Positions 32,129 through 43,809 of a DNA stretch of 64,000 nucleotides are shown piece after piece (position 1 is the first letter of the stretch; every line of letters starts with the position of its first letter). A program made the position numbers and the translations under genes. The notes under the pieces are model-generated. The model had not been told where the DNA came from. It worked only from the letters and a program-made list of their open reading frames with translations, and did not search any database. This DNA comes from Malus domestica (lineage: Eukaryota > Streptophyta > Magnoliopsida > Rosales > Rosaceae). Where the stretch lies: assembly GCF_042453785.1 (NCBI RefSeq), contig NC_091675.1:6150501-6214500 (forward strand), given 5' to 3'.

Positions 32129-32953
32129 ATGGGAAGCGAAGGAAGCCACATCACACAGAATGACACCCCCCTTGCACATAGTGCGAAACAACGAAAGAAG
32201 GAAGGAAAACGAGTTCTTCTTCAAGCTAAAGTCGATGAGTTGGAAGCTCAGAACAACAAGATAGCAATGAGGAATGAGGTCCTCCAGGAGCAATATGAGA
32301 AGCTCTTCGAGACACTCCACGAAGCTAGGCAAGCTCAGACACGCGAGCTTGTTGCCCCCGTGGAAGTCAACCATCAACTGGGTGCCCTCCAACATGGAGG
32401 GTCACATGCATTCGACATAGATATCCCTGATAGGGAACAGATTACCCCTCGACTTGATAATCAACATGAGGCTTCTCTTAACCCAGTTGCTTCGACCCGA
32501 ACCATGAGAAGTGGAGGGAGACACCTCTTTGCTGAAGGGGCAGAAGGATCGAAAGCCGTCTTTCGCGATTGTCGGGATTTCCTGAAGCAACGTCGAGAGA
32601 ATTCCATCCATATAAGCTCAAAGATTAATGACCCAAGGATTTCTGAGAGACTCGGTCCCCTGCCACGGCCCAAGTCGGCCACCAATTTGGGGAAGGGGCA
32701 ACAAGTCCTAGAGAGACATGAGGGTACAGGGGACTCAGAGGTGTTCCGACAGACATACCCTGGAAGCCAGTACAGCGAGTCCAGGGAAAAATCACATGCC
32801 CTTGATCAAACCTTCCTAATTCCAAGAGGAGATGGAGATTTACGAAAGAAAGCTCCAGTGACACATAACTCCGCTCAGGACCCCCTTGTCCTACAACTTC
32901 TTGAGGAAGTAAACAAGTTGAAGGCTGAACGTCAGGCTGAAATACCTGACTAG
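32129..32953 (+). CDS. gag N-terminal ORF of the gypsy element
   Basis: 274 aa from the first ATG after the primer-binding site (MGSEGSHITQ) to TAG at 32951-32953. Residues about 25-75 are charged and heptad-like (QAKVDELEAQNNKIAMRNEV), a probable coiled coil for particle assembly. The main capsid-like gag domain is not here; it follows the TAG in the same frame. Gag would package the element RNA into virus-like particles in the cytoplasm. In this copy the stop cuts gag off before its capsid domain. Confidence 0.75.
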   Translation: MGSEGSHITQNDTPLAHSAKQRKKEGKRVLLQAKVDELEAQNNKIAMRNEVLQEQYEKLFETLHEARQAQTRELVAPVEVNHQLGALQHGGSHAFDIDIPDREQITPRLDNQHEASLNPVASTRTMRSGGRHLFAEGAEGSKAVFRDCRDFLKQRRENSIHISSKINDPRISERLGPLPRPKSATNLGKGQQVLERHEGTGDSEVFRQTYPGSQYSESREKSHALDQTFLIPRGDGDLRKKAPVTHNSAQDPLVLQLLEEVNKLKAERQAEIPD

Positions 32954-35900
32954 AACCAACCCAGGCCTGGCCCTCTTACAAGGAGGATCCTCAACACCCC
33001 CCTTCAAGCAAAGACAAAGCAAAAGCTTGGCTTGCAACTTTATACTGGAAAAGAGGACCCGATTGAGCACCTTAACCTCTTTGAGTCCACCATGGCATAC
33101 CGGATGCACACCGACGAAGAGCGATGTCTTCTCTTCCCCTCCACCCTCTCTGGTGGAGCTCTAAATTGGTATTGTCGTCTTACACCTGAGACGGTAGACT
33201 CATTTGAGGAATTGAGGAAACTATTTGTTTCCCAACACATTTTCCAAACCGATCGCTTGCACTCTGCAGATGACTTGTACACTATCCGCCAGAAGCCAGA
33301 CGAGTCATTACGTATGTATGCTGGCCGCTTCAGCCATGAATACTCCCGGTGTGCCGAGGCAGACGACAAGACTGCCCTCAAAGCCTTCACGGCAGGCCTA
33401 CGTGATTGTTTCTTTAAATACATGATCAATGCCAATACTTGGAAGACTTACTTTGAGGTGATGGCGCAGGCTTATAACCATGCCTCCGCCGAGGCAAAGA
33501 CATATCAGGAGAAACCCCCTACAACTATCCTTTATCAACAAGTGGGAGGTGGAAGCCAGACTCACCTAAATGAGAAGACCTCGACTTTCCAAACAGCAGT
33601 GGCACCTCCCCATGCCTTGCATAATGCTTCGCCGAATCAACAGACATATCAATTTCAAGGCAAGAGGAAGGATTTCCATCCTCACCACTCTCCTTTCAGT
33701 AAAAAGAGTAAGGGACACTATCCCGATAACCAAGGGCATCGCCACAATAACGCTCGCCCCCAGGCAGTCAATGCAGTGGGTCAAACCCGCGTCAAGATAC
33801 CCCCTACCCCAAGGTATGAGACATACACGCCCTTGAATGCCACATGCGCGGCCATTTACCCCAGCATAGCTCACCTGATACCAAAGCTAAAGCCGAGGCA
33901 CCCAGATTACACGCCCCCGAATAACGCGGGCATGTTTTGTTGCTACCATGAGCATAACGGCCATAATAGCGAGAAATGTATCATCCTCCGTGATCGTATT
34001 GAAGCTTTGGCACGAGAAGGAAAAATTGATCAATTCCTTCTTCACCCTCAAAGGGATAACCGTAACCAGCGCCAGGTGAATGTCATATATTCCATAAGCG
34101 GCGGCACACCCATATCTGAATCTTCCAATAGGGCCATGAAAAACAGTGAACGAATTCTGAGGCCTGGTCACCAAGTGTTTCACGTGGAAGACATCAGGGG
34201 AGGGAAGTATCAAAAGCCTAACTGGGATCCGATATGTTTCTACCCTGAGGAAGAAAGAGGCATCATCTACCCTCATAACGACCCATTGATCGTGGAGGCT
34301 CACATAGCCAACTTTGATGTTCGACGAATCCTCGTAGACACAGGGGCTTCGGTCAATATCATGTTTGCCGAAGCTTTCAGGGCACTCAGTGTAGATGAAC
34401 ACTTGCTCGATCGCTCGATTTCTCCTCTGATAAGCTTCTCCGGTGATATCGTGCAACCCTTAGGGAGCATACATTTACCCTTTACTATTGGTACAGGCCC
34501 TTACACGGCTACCATTACCACTAACTTCCTAGTGGTCAACTGCCCGACGGCATACAATGTCATCTTTGGGCGCACATGCATCAATGATCTCAAGGCCATG
34601 GTATCCACACATATGTTGTTGATGAAGTTTCCAACCCCTTTCGGCAATGGGTACATCAGGGGAGATCAACTTAGTGCTCGATCATGTTACAACACTTCAG
34701 TCAAACAACAACACCTGCCTGTCCCCAATGAGACTCTCTTTATACATAACCAAGTCGTAAAGACCAGTCCAGATGAATCCAACTCGGGTCTTAAGGATGG
34801 CAACAGTCAACCCGACGACCCTCGAGATGACTCATTCACCCAGCAAGCACAACCCGCTGAAGAGTTAGAGAAGATCTCTATCTCCAAAGACCATCCAGAC
34901 CGCATGGTGAATATTGGCACCACATTGTCACCACCCCTTCGGTTAGCATTGATATCTTTTTTGAAAGAGAACACTGAAGTCTTCGCCTGGTCATACGAGG
35001 ACATGCCAGGCATCTCTCCCGATGTCATCTGTCATCGTTTGAGTATTGACCCCAAGATCAAGCCGGTGAGACAGAAGCGAAGATCTTATGACGCTGAACG
35101 ATACGAGGCAATGAAAGCAGAAGTTGAAAAACTCAAAGGCATAGGCTTTGTCCGCGAAGTCAATTACCCGACATGGGTAGCAAATGTGGTCCTTGTTAGG
35201 AAAAATCCGACCAAAGAAAGTCTTTTGCTTCAAAGGGTCTTGTGGAGGATGTGTGTTGACTACACCGACCTAAACAAAGGGTGTCCGAAAGATAGTTTCC
35301 CTCTTCCTCTTATTGACAGGCTTATAGACTCTACGGCAGGGTGTGAGCTCTTGAGCTTTATGGACGCTTATTCAGGATACAACCAAATCCTCATGAACCC
35401 CTCAGACCAAGAACACACGGCCTTCACTACTGACAGGGGACTATATTGCTATAAAGTCATGCCTTTCGGCCTAAAGAATGCAGGAGCAACTTATCAGAGA
35501 CTGGTCAATTCAATGTTCGCCGAACAAATTGGGAGGAACATGGAAGTTTACGTTGATGATATGCTAGTCAAAAGCAAACATGCTGACCAACACATCACCA
35601 ACCTATTTGAAACTTTCACCATTCTAAAGAGGTATCGAATGAGGTTGAACCCCAACAAATGTGCCTTCGGCGTGGGCTCTGGCAAATTCTTAGGCTTCAT
35701 GATTAGCCAACGAGGCATTGAAGCTAACCCTGAAAAGATCAAAGCAATCCTCGACATGAAAGAGCCAATAACTTCAAAAGACATCCAAAGCCTTACTGGC
35801 AAGGTGGCAGCCTTAACCAGATTCATCTCTAAGGCCACAGACAGATGTGCTCCTTTCTTCAAAGCACTCAAGGGAAATAAGAAGTACATTACATGGACGG

Positions 35901-38137
35901 AGGAATGTGCCAAGGCATTCAGGAACCTCAAAGAGTACATGAGTAAAGCCCCTCTGCTCTCCAAACCAGAAGTTGGTGACACTCTCATCATCTATCTATC
36001 GGTTTCGGCTTCAGCAGTCAGTTCTGTTCTTATTCGAATGGACAGTGGTGTCGAACGGCCCGTCTACTACGCTAGCAAGGCCCTACAAGATGCGGAGACA
36101 CGATACTCCAACATTGAGAAATTAGCTCTAGCATTGGTCATGTCTGCTCGAAAACTCCGCCCTTACTTCCAAGCGCACTCCATCATCGTGCTTACCAATT
36201 ATCCTCTTCGACAGATACTCCAAAGTCCTGACACTTCAGGGCGAATGATCAAATGGGCAATAGCGTTGGGTGAGTTTGACATCTCCTACCAACCAAAGCC
36301 AGCTGAGAAGGGCCAAGCAGTGGCAGACTTCATTGCCGACTTCACATATCCGGTTGACATTGCTTCTACACCTGAAGCAGTGGCTTCATTACCCCCGGAA
36401 GCTCAGAAGATAGAACCAACAACCCCAGCATGGAGTCTGTATGTTGATGGCTCATCCAACCAACAGGGCTGTGGAGCGGGACTAGTCTTGACTACGCCCG
36501 ACAAAGTAGCAATGGAGTATGCTCTTCGTTTCAAATTCAAGGCATCAAACAATGAGGCCGAGTATGAAACCCTTCTAGCAGGATTACGTTTGGCCAAACA
36601 CCTCGGGGTTAAACAAATTGATATTTTCAGTGACTCCCAATTAGTGGTCAACCAGGTTACCAACAACTTTGATGCTAAGGACAGCTCCATGGCAGCATAT
36701 CTTGCGCAAACACAACTTTTGCTCAAGCACTTCCACTACCAGATCACCCAAGTTCCTCGAGCGGTAAACAGTCATGCAGACGCCCTGGCTCGCCTCGCCT
36801 CAGCTGTGGAAGACAAGATTGGAAGAAAAATTCATGTCGAACTGTTGGCAACACCAAGCACCATGGCCGCAGAAGTATGCAACTTACAACAGGGGGATAG
36901 TTGGATCACCCCGATCTATAATTTCCTTGCTCATGGCACCCTCTCAAATGATAAAGTCCAGGCTAAGCAAATTCGATACAAGTCTACCCGCTACCTGATC
37001 ATCAATGATCAACTCTATAAGCGAGGTTTTAGCCTGCCATACTTAAGGTGTCTTACGCCTGCCGAGGCGGAAATCGTCATTCGGGAAATACATGAGGGAG
37101 TCTGTGGAGATCATGCTGGATCTCGGTCCCTAGCACACAAGACTTTTCGCCAAGGATATTACTGGCCAACACTCCACCAGGATGTCATCAAAGTATCCCG
37201 CTCATGTGACAAATGTCAACGATATGCGACTATTCCTCATTCCCCTCCAGAGCCTCTTACTCCTATGATCAGCCCTTGGCCCTTCGCCCAGTGGGGACTT
37301 GATTTGATCGGCCCAATGCCGGCAGGGAAGGGCAAAGTCTGTTACGCAGTCGTTGCAGTGGACTACTTCACAAAGTGGGCCGAAGTAGAACCCTTGGCAA
37401 CCATTACTGAGGCAAAGATAGAAGACTTCGTGTGGAAGAACATCCTTTGTAGATTCGGCATTCCCAATGCGATAGTCACTGACAATGGGCGACAGTTTGA
37501 CAACAAGAAGTTCAGGTTGTTCTGCTATAAGTTCAACATCAACTTATGCTTTGCCTCTCCAGCTCATCCCCAGTCTAATGGACAAGTTGAGGCCATCAAC
37601 AAAATAATCAAGCGCACTTTGAAAACCAGCTTGGACAAAGCTAAAGGCTGTTGGCCAGAATTTGTACCCCAAGTTCTTTGGTCATATCGCACTTCATATC
37701 GGACTTCAACAGGAGAAACTCCATTCTCACTTGCCTTTGGCACAGAGGCGGTTGTCCCTGTTGAGCTCGAGCAAGCAACATTCCGAGTCCAAAACTACAT
37801 TCAAAGTGAAAATGACAAACAACTCACCCTCAACTTGGATTTAGTCGAGGAACACAGAAACCAAGCTCACTTGAGGAATGTTGCCTACAAGCAGCGCATC
37901 TCCAACTATTATGACTCTAGGGTCAAGCCTCGTTCTTTCAAAATAGGAGACTGGGTCTTAAAGAAAAGATTACTCTGCGACAGAGTCCCGAGTGAAGGCA
38001 CACTTAGTCCAAACTGGGATGGACCGTATGAAGTCATTGGCATCAGTCGCCCTGGCTCTTACACACTTAGAAGCTCCGATGGCAAGACCCTTGGCCATCC
38101 ATGGAACGCTGATCACTTGAAGTACTACTACAAATAG
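32954..38137 (+). CDS. gag-pol polyprotein of the gypsy element (after the in-frame TAG)
   Basis: An uninterrupted frame of 1727 codons in the same frame as the ORF before it. Domains in order: gag capsid domain (about 33030-33480); a CxxH-type variant zinc knuckle [14 protein letters not shown] (33938-33979); aspartic protease LVDTGAS (about 34331); reverse transcriptase with YVDD (35549-35560); a first RNase H near 36000; and a second RNase H ([14 protein letters not shown], about 36439, with NEAEYE and SDSQL). Then come the integrase HHCC zinc domain (about 37090-37217) and the catalytic core with its three acidic residues in DLIGP, TDNGRQF and GQVEAI (about 37300-37590), and a C-terminal chromo-like tail. 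Catalytic residues look intact. No ATG begins the frame; expression would need readthrough of the TAG or another start. The retrovirus-like enzymes copy the RNA and integrate the DNA. Confidence 0.9.
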   Translation, partial: NQPRPGPLTRRILNTPLQAKTKQKLGLQLYTGKEDPIEHLNLFESTMAYRMHTDEERCLLFPSTLSGGALNWYCRLTPETVDSFEELRKLFVSQHIFQTDRLHSADDLYTIRQKPDESLRMYAGRFSHEYSRCAEADDKTALKAFTAGLRDCFFKYMINANTWKTYFEVMAQAYNHASAEAKTYQEKPPTTILYQQVGGGSQTHLNEKTSTFQTAVAPPHALHNASPNQQTYQFQGKRKDFHPHHSPFSKKSKGHYPDNQGHRHNNARPQAVNAVGQTRVKIPPTPRYETYTPLNATCAAIYPSIAHLIPKLKPRHPDYTPPNNAGMFCCYHEHNGHNSEKCIILRDRIEALAREGKIDQFLLHPQRDNRNQRQVNVIYSISGGTPISESSNRAMKNSERILRPGHQVFHVEDIRGGKYQKPNWDPICFYPEEERGIIYPHNDPLIVEAHIANFDVRRILVDTGASVNIMFAEAFRALSVDEHLLDRSISPLISFSGDIVQPLGSIHLPFTIGTGPYTATITTNFLVVNCPTAYNVIFGRTCINDLKAMVSTHMLLMKFPTPFGNGYIRGDQLSARSCYNTSVKQQHLPVPNETLFIHNQVVKTSPDESNSGLKDGNSQPDDPRDDSFTQQAQPAEELEKISISKDHPDRMVNIGTTLSPPLRLALISFLKENTEVFAWSYEDMPGISPDVICHRLSIDPKIKPVRQKRRSYDAERYEAMKAEVEKLKGIGFVREVNYPTWVANVVLVRKNPTKESLLLQRVLWRMCVDYTDLNKGCPKDSFPLPLIDRLIDSTAGCELLSFMDAYSGYNQILMNPSDQEHTAFTTDRGLYCYKVMPFGLKNAGATYQRLVNSMFAEQIGRNMEVYVDDMLVKSKHADQHITNLFETFTILKRYRMRLNPNKCAFGVGSGKFLGFMISQRGIEANPEKIKAILDMKEPITSKDIQSLTGKVAALTRFISKATDRCAPFFKALKGNKKYITWTEECAKAFRNLKEYMSKAPLLSKPEVGDTLIIYLSVSASAVSSVLIRMDSGVERPVYYASKALQDAETRYSNIEKLALALVMSARKLRPYFQAHSIIVLTNYPLRQILQSPDTSGRMIKWAIALGEFDISYQPKPAEKGQAVADFIADFTYPVDIASTPEAVASLPPEAQKIEPTTPAWSLYVDGSSNQQGCGAGLVLTTPDKVAMEYALRFKFKASNNEAEYETLLAGLRLAKHLGVKQIDIFSDSQLVVNQVTNNFDAKDSSMAAYLAQTQLLLKHFHYQITQVPRAVNSHADALARLASAVEDKIGRKIHVELLATPSTMAAEVCNLQQGDSWITPIYNFLAHGTLSNDKVQAKQIRYKSTRYLIINDQLYKRGFSLPYLRCLTPAEAEIVIREIHEGVCGDHAGSRSLAHKTFRQGYYWPTLHQDVIKVSRSCDKCQRYATIPHSPPEPLTPMISPWPFAQWGLDLIGPMPAGKGKVCYAVVAVDYFTKWAEVEPLATITEAKIEDFVWKNILCRFGIPNAIVTDNGRQFDNKKFRLFCYKFNINLCFASPAHPQSNGQVEAINKIIKRTLKTSLDKAKGCWPEFVPQVLWSYRTSYRTSTGETPFSLAFGTEAVVPVELEQATFRVQNYIQSENDKQLTLNLDLVEEHRNQAHLRNVAYKQRISNYYDSRVKPRSFKIGDWVLKKRLLCDRVPSEGTLSPNWDGPYEVIGISRPGSYTLRSSDGKTLGHPWNADHLKYYYK

Positions 38138-38409
38138 ACTCACGATGTACAAGTGTTGAGCTATAGCCGTTCGGCATCCTATGTAATGAAGGCCATTTGG
38201 CAATGAATTCACTAAAGAGGCAATTTAGCCAACTTGGCCCTCACTCTTTTACATTCCTAGCAATGGAACACTCAAGTGTTGAAACCTCAAAGCAGATATA
38301 TCCAACACGAAACAAAATCTAAGTATGTGTCGACAAGACTATACAAAGAAAGGAACAACCAAACAATGGCTTATATCCAAACAATAGATCTATTCATACA
38401 CATCCAAAA

Positions 38410-38890
38410 AACTTCACTTAAAACAGCTTCACCCAAAAAAAAAAAAAAAAGCTTCATCCAAAAAGTTTCACCCAGAAAGTTTCATCTACAAAGCTTCACC
38501 TACGTAGCTTCACCCAGAAAGCTTCACCATCAAAGCTTCACCTAGAAAGCTTCATCTACAAAGCTTCACCCAGAAAGCTTCATCTACAAAGCTTCATCAT
38601 CAAAGCTTCATCTACAAAGCTTCACCATCAAAGCTTCACCCAGAAAGCTTCACCATCAAAGCTTCACCTCGAAAGCTTCATCTACAAAGCTTCATCTACA
38701 AAGCTTCACCATCAAAGCTTCACCTAGAAAGCTTCATCTACAAAGCTTCATCTACAAAGCTTCACCATCAAAGCTTCACCTAGAAAGCTTCACCATCAAA
38801 GCTTCACCTACAAAGCTTCAACACCAAAGCTTCACCTACAAAGCTTCAACACCAAAGCTTCACCTACAAAACTTCAACACAAAACCTTGC
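38410..38890. repeat. AAGCTTCA tandem array after pol
   Basis: Some 25-30 imperfect copies of a roughly 15-bp unit, AAAGCTTCACC or AAAGCTTCATC plus ATC or TACA. Each copy contains a HindIII site (AAGCTT). Two variants alternate, giving a higher-order pattern of about 30 bp. It lies just after the pol stop codon and is noncoding. Confidence 0.9.
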
Positions 38891-39429
38891 TCCAAATAAA
38901 CAAATTTTGTTCACAAAACCCAAGATGCCCTTGAACTTGTACAAAAACACTTGGGTAAACATAAACATTTTTTGTTTTACACCCACAAGGGCCCAAAATT
39001 TTCCTTCTTATTTATTCACTTATATATGTTCCCAAACATATTATAATAGATCCAACAACAAGCCAAAGTCCCAAGTTTCATAATGGACAAAAGTACAAGC
39101 AATTCATCAATAATGAAGGTGCTACAAAAATTGGAATCTGCCCCAAAATAGAAATCCAACCCAAGAGACTTTTTCTCTCTCTCCCTCTTCCGCCTCCTTT
39201 CATCTATCAAATTTCTGCAACCTCTGCTCTTCTCCAATGGAGCTGAATTTTGGACACCCTATAGTTCTTGAGCATATGAACAACTTTCAAGAAGGAACCA
39301 TTTCTGTTTGAGCGACGGAAATTAAAGTGTTGAAGCTCCAAACATGACAGTCGGATTCTTGCAGATTTCGAAGCTGCTGTGATGTTTCGAAGATCTGGAA
39401 GTATTTAACCATTAGTTCATTCTGAATTT

Positions 39430-39870
39430 TTGATATGTTATGAAAGAGACGATGAGGAACAACTTCAATGAAGAAAGCATGCTGATCTGAACAATAGAAA
39501 ATGGAGTTTCGAAGCTCACAACAAATCTGACGGGTTGACAGAAAAATAATAACCAGTCACTCATCATACTTGGATTTCTGGAGTTATACTGCTCCGAGGG
39601 ACCTCAAATTTGGATATGTTGTAGTTCACAAGTTAAGGAACAACTTCGATGAAGAAAGTATGTTGATCTGAGCAAGAGAAAATGGAGTTTTTGAAGCTCA
39701 CAACAAGTCTGACGCGTTGATATACAAATGACGAACAATCACTCATCATACCTGAATTTCTGGAGTTGTACTGCTCCGATGGATCTCCAATTCGGATATG
39801 TTGTAGTTCACGAGCTAAGGAACAACTTTCATGAAGATGGTTTTGCGATCTGAGCCACAGAAAATGGTGT
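39430..39870. repeat. Three-copy repeat of about 183 bp
   Basis: AGGAACAACTT followed by ATGAAGA recurs near 39453, 39637 and 39818. GAAAATGG and TCTGGAGTT(A/G)TACTGCTCCG also recur with the same spacing. The copies are diverged by several percent. The repeat lies in the noncoding part between pol and the antisense ORF. Confidence 0.75.
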
Positions 39871-40060
39871 TATATTGAAGAAAAGCTAAAGGAAGACTAA
39901 AGGAAAGCAAAAATGGTAAAGCAAAGCAAAAGAAAAGCTAAAGGAAGACAAAATCATGGCACATGATAATGAGTCATACCCTACCCCTCATTGGATTCGA
40001 ATACACCCATCCTCCAAAATCATGACAAAGGCCACATTATAGATATCTGTACAAACATTA

Positions 40061-40061
<1 letters not shown>

Positions 40062-40097
<36 letters not shown>
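40062..40097. repeat. Poly(A) tract inside the retrotransposon
   Basis: An uninterrupted run of about 36 A in the noncoding region after pol. It may be a slippage expansion or, read with the nearby repeats, a remnant of an inserted processed sequence. Confidence 0.85.
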
Positions 40098-40101
<4 letters not shown>

Positions 40102-40593
40102 CTAGGCCTCCACTTCTTTGGGCCTAACACATCTTCATAACAAAAAACAGTATATGAAGAAAGAGCCCTGGGTTACCACTTCGAAAAGAAACAAGTGAAG
40201 TTTTCCTACTCATGACATTGACTACTAGCTAGACACCTCATTCGGCAACTCTCTTCGCCTGAAGACTTGGGGGACTCCCACCATATGCTACTGCACCTTG
40301 ATACTCGGCAGTCTCACAACCACTCAGTGACTTGGATTTTTCAAGTCTCCAACCGAGAAGTTTTCCTCACTCGGGAAATTAAGGGAACACTACCTCAAAC
40401 TACATGCTTCACTCACAAAGCTTCAACAATACAAGTTTCAACAAAAGCAAAAATTCAAAGAACTTTATGAAGAAGGCTTTGGTGTATTTAACACAATATG
40501 TTGAAATGAAGCAAAGCTTATTTATTAATATTTTCGATAAGCCACAAATATGTACATATACATGAGTCAAAATAAACAAACAAAAGGGAGCCT

Positions 40594-41274
40594 TCACAAA
40601 GGTTGCTTAGGGGAAGTCTCAGCAGTCGGTAGAGCCCCAGAAAGAGAAAGCACCGGAGGGTGGTTATCCGGAGCCTCAGTACTTGACAAAACCCCAGAAG
40701 GAGGAGGCATTAGAGGTTCATCATTTGAAGCTTCATTACCAGGTACAGCCCCAGAGGACGAAGGCAATAAATGCCTTTGGAACAAACCCACAAACCGCTG
40801 ATGATCAAGTAAAACCTTACCATCAGATTCCTTCATCTGGTCAAGCTTCCTCTTCATGTTTGTAGCATAGTCATGGGCGAGCCGGTGCAACTGCTTATTC
40901 TCATGCTTGAGCCCTCTAATCTCCTGTTTGAGACTCATCACTTCAGCAGCCAATGATTCAACTTGGCGGGTTCTAGCAAATAGGCGTTGGGCCATATTAG
41001 ACACAGAACCTGCACACTGAACACTAAGAGCCAGAGAGTCCTTAACAGCCAACTCATCAGACCGTTTGGAAAGTAGTCTGTTATCTTTGGGAGTGAGAAG
41101 GTTCCTGGCCACCACTGCAGCGGTCATATCATTCTTCATCACAGAATCCCCAACGGTAAGAGGACCAGTAGGGGATATGAAGGATGGGCGCCATATGTTG
41201 TCTGGAGAAGGCGTGGCTGTCTCTTCTCCAAGGTTCAAGTCAAAACGACGGTCGGAGGGTCCAGACATTTTCAA
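40594..41274 (-). CDS. Antisense accessory ORF of the gypsy element
   Basis: 226 aa on the strand opposite to gag-pol, between pol and the 3' LTR. It starts MKMSGPSDRRFDLNL. The middle (about residues 95-150: QRLFARTRQVESLAAEVMSL, then a heptad-rich, Lys-rich stretch) is a strong coiled-coil candidate. The Pro/Ser-rich C-terminus contains three diverged repeats of the pattern SGALP or SGVLS plus TEA. No enzyme motif is seen. Antisense ORFs in this position are known in plant Tat-lineage elements, with unknown function. The frame is long and intact while most other frames here are broken, which supports real coding. I recall near-identical predicted proteins in rosaceous genomes, but did not search. 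Confidence 0.65.
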   Translation of the reverse strand: MKMSGPSDRRFDLNLGEETATPSPDNIWRPSFISPTGPLTVGDSVMKNDMTAAVVARNLLTPKDNRLLSKRSDELAVKDSLALSVQCAGSVSNMAQRLFARTRQVESLAAEVMSLKQEIRGLKHENKQLHRLAHDYATNMKRKLDQMKESDGKVLLDHQRFVGLFQRHLLPSSSGAVPGNEASNDEPLMPPPSGVLSSTEAPDNHPPVLSLSGALPTAETSPKQPL

Positions 41275-41639
41275 ATGTGTTGAAGAGGGAAGAGGTCAGA
41301 CAAATCAAGATCTTAGAAGTGCAAGAAATGAGCTTCTACTGGTAGAGATTCAAGTGTGCTGTGGAACTTAATGCCAGCCTCTATAAAAATCTGCACTCGA
41401 CGGAGCTTCAGAAATCGAAGAGGCGTTTGCTTTCTCAAAAGCTGGGCTGCTCAGAGACCACGAGAGCCGATCTCAGAAATCGAAGAAACACCTGCTTTTT
41501 CAGCCTCGTCAGCACCTGTCACATGCACACTCAGCTTTGCGGAAATTACGGGCAATCTGTCGAAGATTTCTGGTGAAGTAGAAAGCACGTGAATCTTACT
41601 GTTCAATCACCGCTCTCCATATGCACCATCAACTCCTCG

Positions 41640-42370
41640 GGTACCACATATAACTTTGTCAAAGATCTCTGACAAAGTTTAGGCACGAGAATTTCGAAGT
41701 TCCAGCTACCCTACTATTACCCATAAGGGTAAAGGAACAGCACCACTGCTTGACAACTGGAAAGTCCCTATGTGTGTCGACCTCCGTGTTTTGCGGCAAG
41801 ACAGGTTGGCAAGAACGTCCAACCTTTACTCACATTCGAGAAAAGACTCCCAACATAATTACTTTCTCAAAAACCGGAGTAGCACCGCTTTCCGAATCTC
41901 GAGAGTCAGATCCTCGACGGGATTGCTTGTTCGAAAACCGAAGAGGCACAACTCTCAGAACTTCGAGAGCCAGATTTCCTTAGATAAAGCTTGTCTGTAA
42001 TCTTCACACGTAACATCAGCTTTCCAGATACCACATACCACTTTTTCAAAGTGCTCTGACAAAATTAAAACACGTGAAGCTGGCAGCTCCCACTACATTG
42101 CTGTGACCAAGAAGGGTAAAGGAATAGCATTACTACTTGTTATTGGGAAATCCCTATATACATTGACCTCCCTCCTCAACGGACAGGCAAACCTGCAAAA
42201 ATGCTCAACCCTTTCTCGCATTCGAAAAGGCACCCTCAACATAACCTCTCGAAATACTCAGCTTTATTTCCCCCCGATAATACCTCAGCAAATAAGCCAC
42301 ACCAAGAACAAGAGTATCTCATATCATCAGGATCGAAAGCAAGAGTATCCCATATCATGCTTTCTCCCTG
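41640..42370. repeat. Imperfect tandem duplication of about 375 bp upstream of the antisense ORF
   Basis: Phrases around ACCACATATAACTTTGTCAAAG (41644 on) and AAAGGAACAGCACCACTGCTTG (about 41730) recur as diverged copies near 42022 and 42110. Later matching phrases are the cognates CTCACATTCGAGAAAAGACTC and CTCGCATTCGAAAAGGCACC. Divergence is high, so this is an old duplication. Because the antisense ORF is read leftward, the repeats lie in what would be its promoter region. Confidence 0.55.
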
Positions 42371-43297
42371 TCTTTGTCTTTGTCCTTGTCCACACCTGCA
42401 GGACAAGGAGAAAGAGAGCAGTCAGTCGGAACCTGAAATCAAACCTCCAATTTGGAACTGACTGCCTGGAGCCTTTGCCTGGTTGCTTACTTAGCATTGC
42501 TCTCGAGTACTCATCCTCAACTGCTGTCAAGGTCACGAATTCCACCGGCAAATACCTCATGACAGTTGATCAGATATTGGCTATTTACACTGAAGCTGCC
42601 AAGCGTGGATGAGTCACTATGAAGGAATGTTCTGAAGGACCATTTAAATGCAAAGGTTGCACACCACTTCTGCCATGCAAAAGATTGAAGCAGAAGGTTC
42701 AACGGTGAGCTGAAACAGATCACTACAGCACGACACCTTTCCATACCACATTCATTATTCCGTCAACAGCAAAAGTATCCCATATCATCAAGGTCCAACG
42801 TACTCTAGATTTGATGGACTTGTTTTGACCCTCAAATTTTTGAATCGGCCTTATACTCTGAAGGGCACCAGAAAACCCTCCAGCACAATTCAAGAATAAG
42901 CCTGTGGAAAGTTACTTCTTCAAAAGCAAAAGTATCTCATATCATCTCTTATCCATTTGCTTCTCCTTATCCTGGCAGTTGAATGAGAGACAAGGAGAAG
43001 GAGAACAATCAACCGGAAGCCGAAGTCAAACCTCTGATCCTGGGTTGCTTACTTGGAAGTTTGACTGCTTACCTTGTCTGTCACCTCTTTCGGCAGATCT
43101 CCTAGCTCGGCGACTTGGGGGACTCCTACTATAAGCTAAATACACCATTCCCGGATGGAGGAAAGGTACTTCCAGAGAAGGGCAGATGAAGATCAGACCA
43201 CACTTCGGTACTTAGAAGTTTCGTGATTACTCAAGGGATTGGATCTTGCAAGTCCCCAACCGAGGAGTTTCCCTCACTCGGGAACTTAGGGGAGCAC

Positions 43298-43809
43298 TGT
43301 TTGTACCATACTTGACCAATCCCGAAACTACCGAGCACCGGCCAACGCTATACTGTCAAGGACCCAGAAGAGTTCCCCTCCGACCAAGAGGCCAATCACT
43401 ACTCGACACGTGTCAAGATTAGAAGCCAATCAGAGCGCAGCACGTGTCGACATCAAGAACCAATCATAACATGACACATGTCAATGTGACAAAGCTACAA
43501 GTTTTTCTATAAATAGGGGTCATTCCCCCACAATATGGCCTAATGCCATTTGTGTTAAATCATTCACAAGAACTCACTAAATTGAGAGCTTGATCCTTTT
43601 TACTTGTGTAAGCCCTTCACTACTAATAAGAACTCCTCTACTCCGTGGACGTAGCCAATCTGGGTGAACCACGTACATCCTGTGTTTGCTTCTCTGTCTC
43701 TATTCATTTACGTACTTATCCTCACTAGTGACCGAAGCAACCAAGCGAAGGTCACAAAACCTGACACTTTCTGTTGTACCAAAGTCTTCGCTGATTTTGT
43801 GCATCAACA
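43298..43809 (+). repeat. 3' LTR of the gypsy element
   Basis: 512 bp, the same length as the 5' LTR and almost identical to it. It is preceded by a purine-rich stretch (AACTTAGGGGAGCAC) that would serve as the polypurine tract. TATAAATA is at 43508-43515. The sequence after it is GACTT and then the rest of the interrupted inverted repeat. Confidence 0.93.

Larger units (their letters stand above)
31510..43809 (+). mobile_element. Ty3/gypsy LTR retrotransposon, Tat type, 12.3 kb
   Basis: Two 512-bp LTRs (31510-32021 and 43298-43809) begin TGTTTGTACC and end CATCAACA. They flank gag and pol, with protease, reverse transcriptase, two RNase H-like regions and integrase in that order (integrase last, as in Ty3/gypsy). 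The target duplication is GACTT at 31505-31509 and 43810-43814. By eye the LTRs differ at about two positions (near 31560 and 31597), so the insertion is young. Two RNase H domains, a long region after pol and an antisense ORF are features of the plant Tat lineage. Total length matches a full-length element. One in-frame TAG (32951) divides gag-pol, so autonomy is doubtful. Confidence 0.92.

Noticed and set aside
38410-38890. Short regular repeats suggesting a CRISPR-like array
   Set aside because: The units are contiguous with no unique spacers, lie inside a plant retrotransposon, and no cas genes exist. It is a simple tandem array.
42103-42612. A 169-codon plus-strand ORF in the retrotransposon 3' region
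   Set aside because: It spans repeated noncoding DNA, has no domain, and its composition is unlike gag-pol or the antisense ORF. Chance opening.
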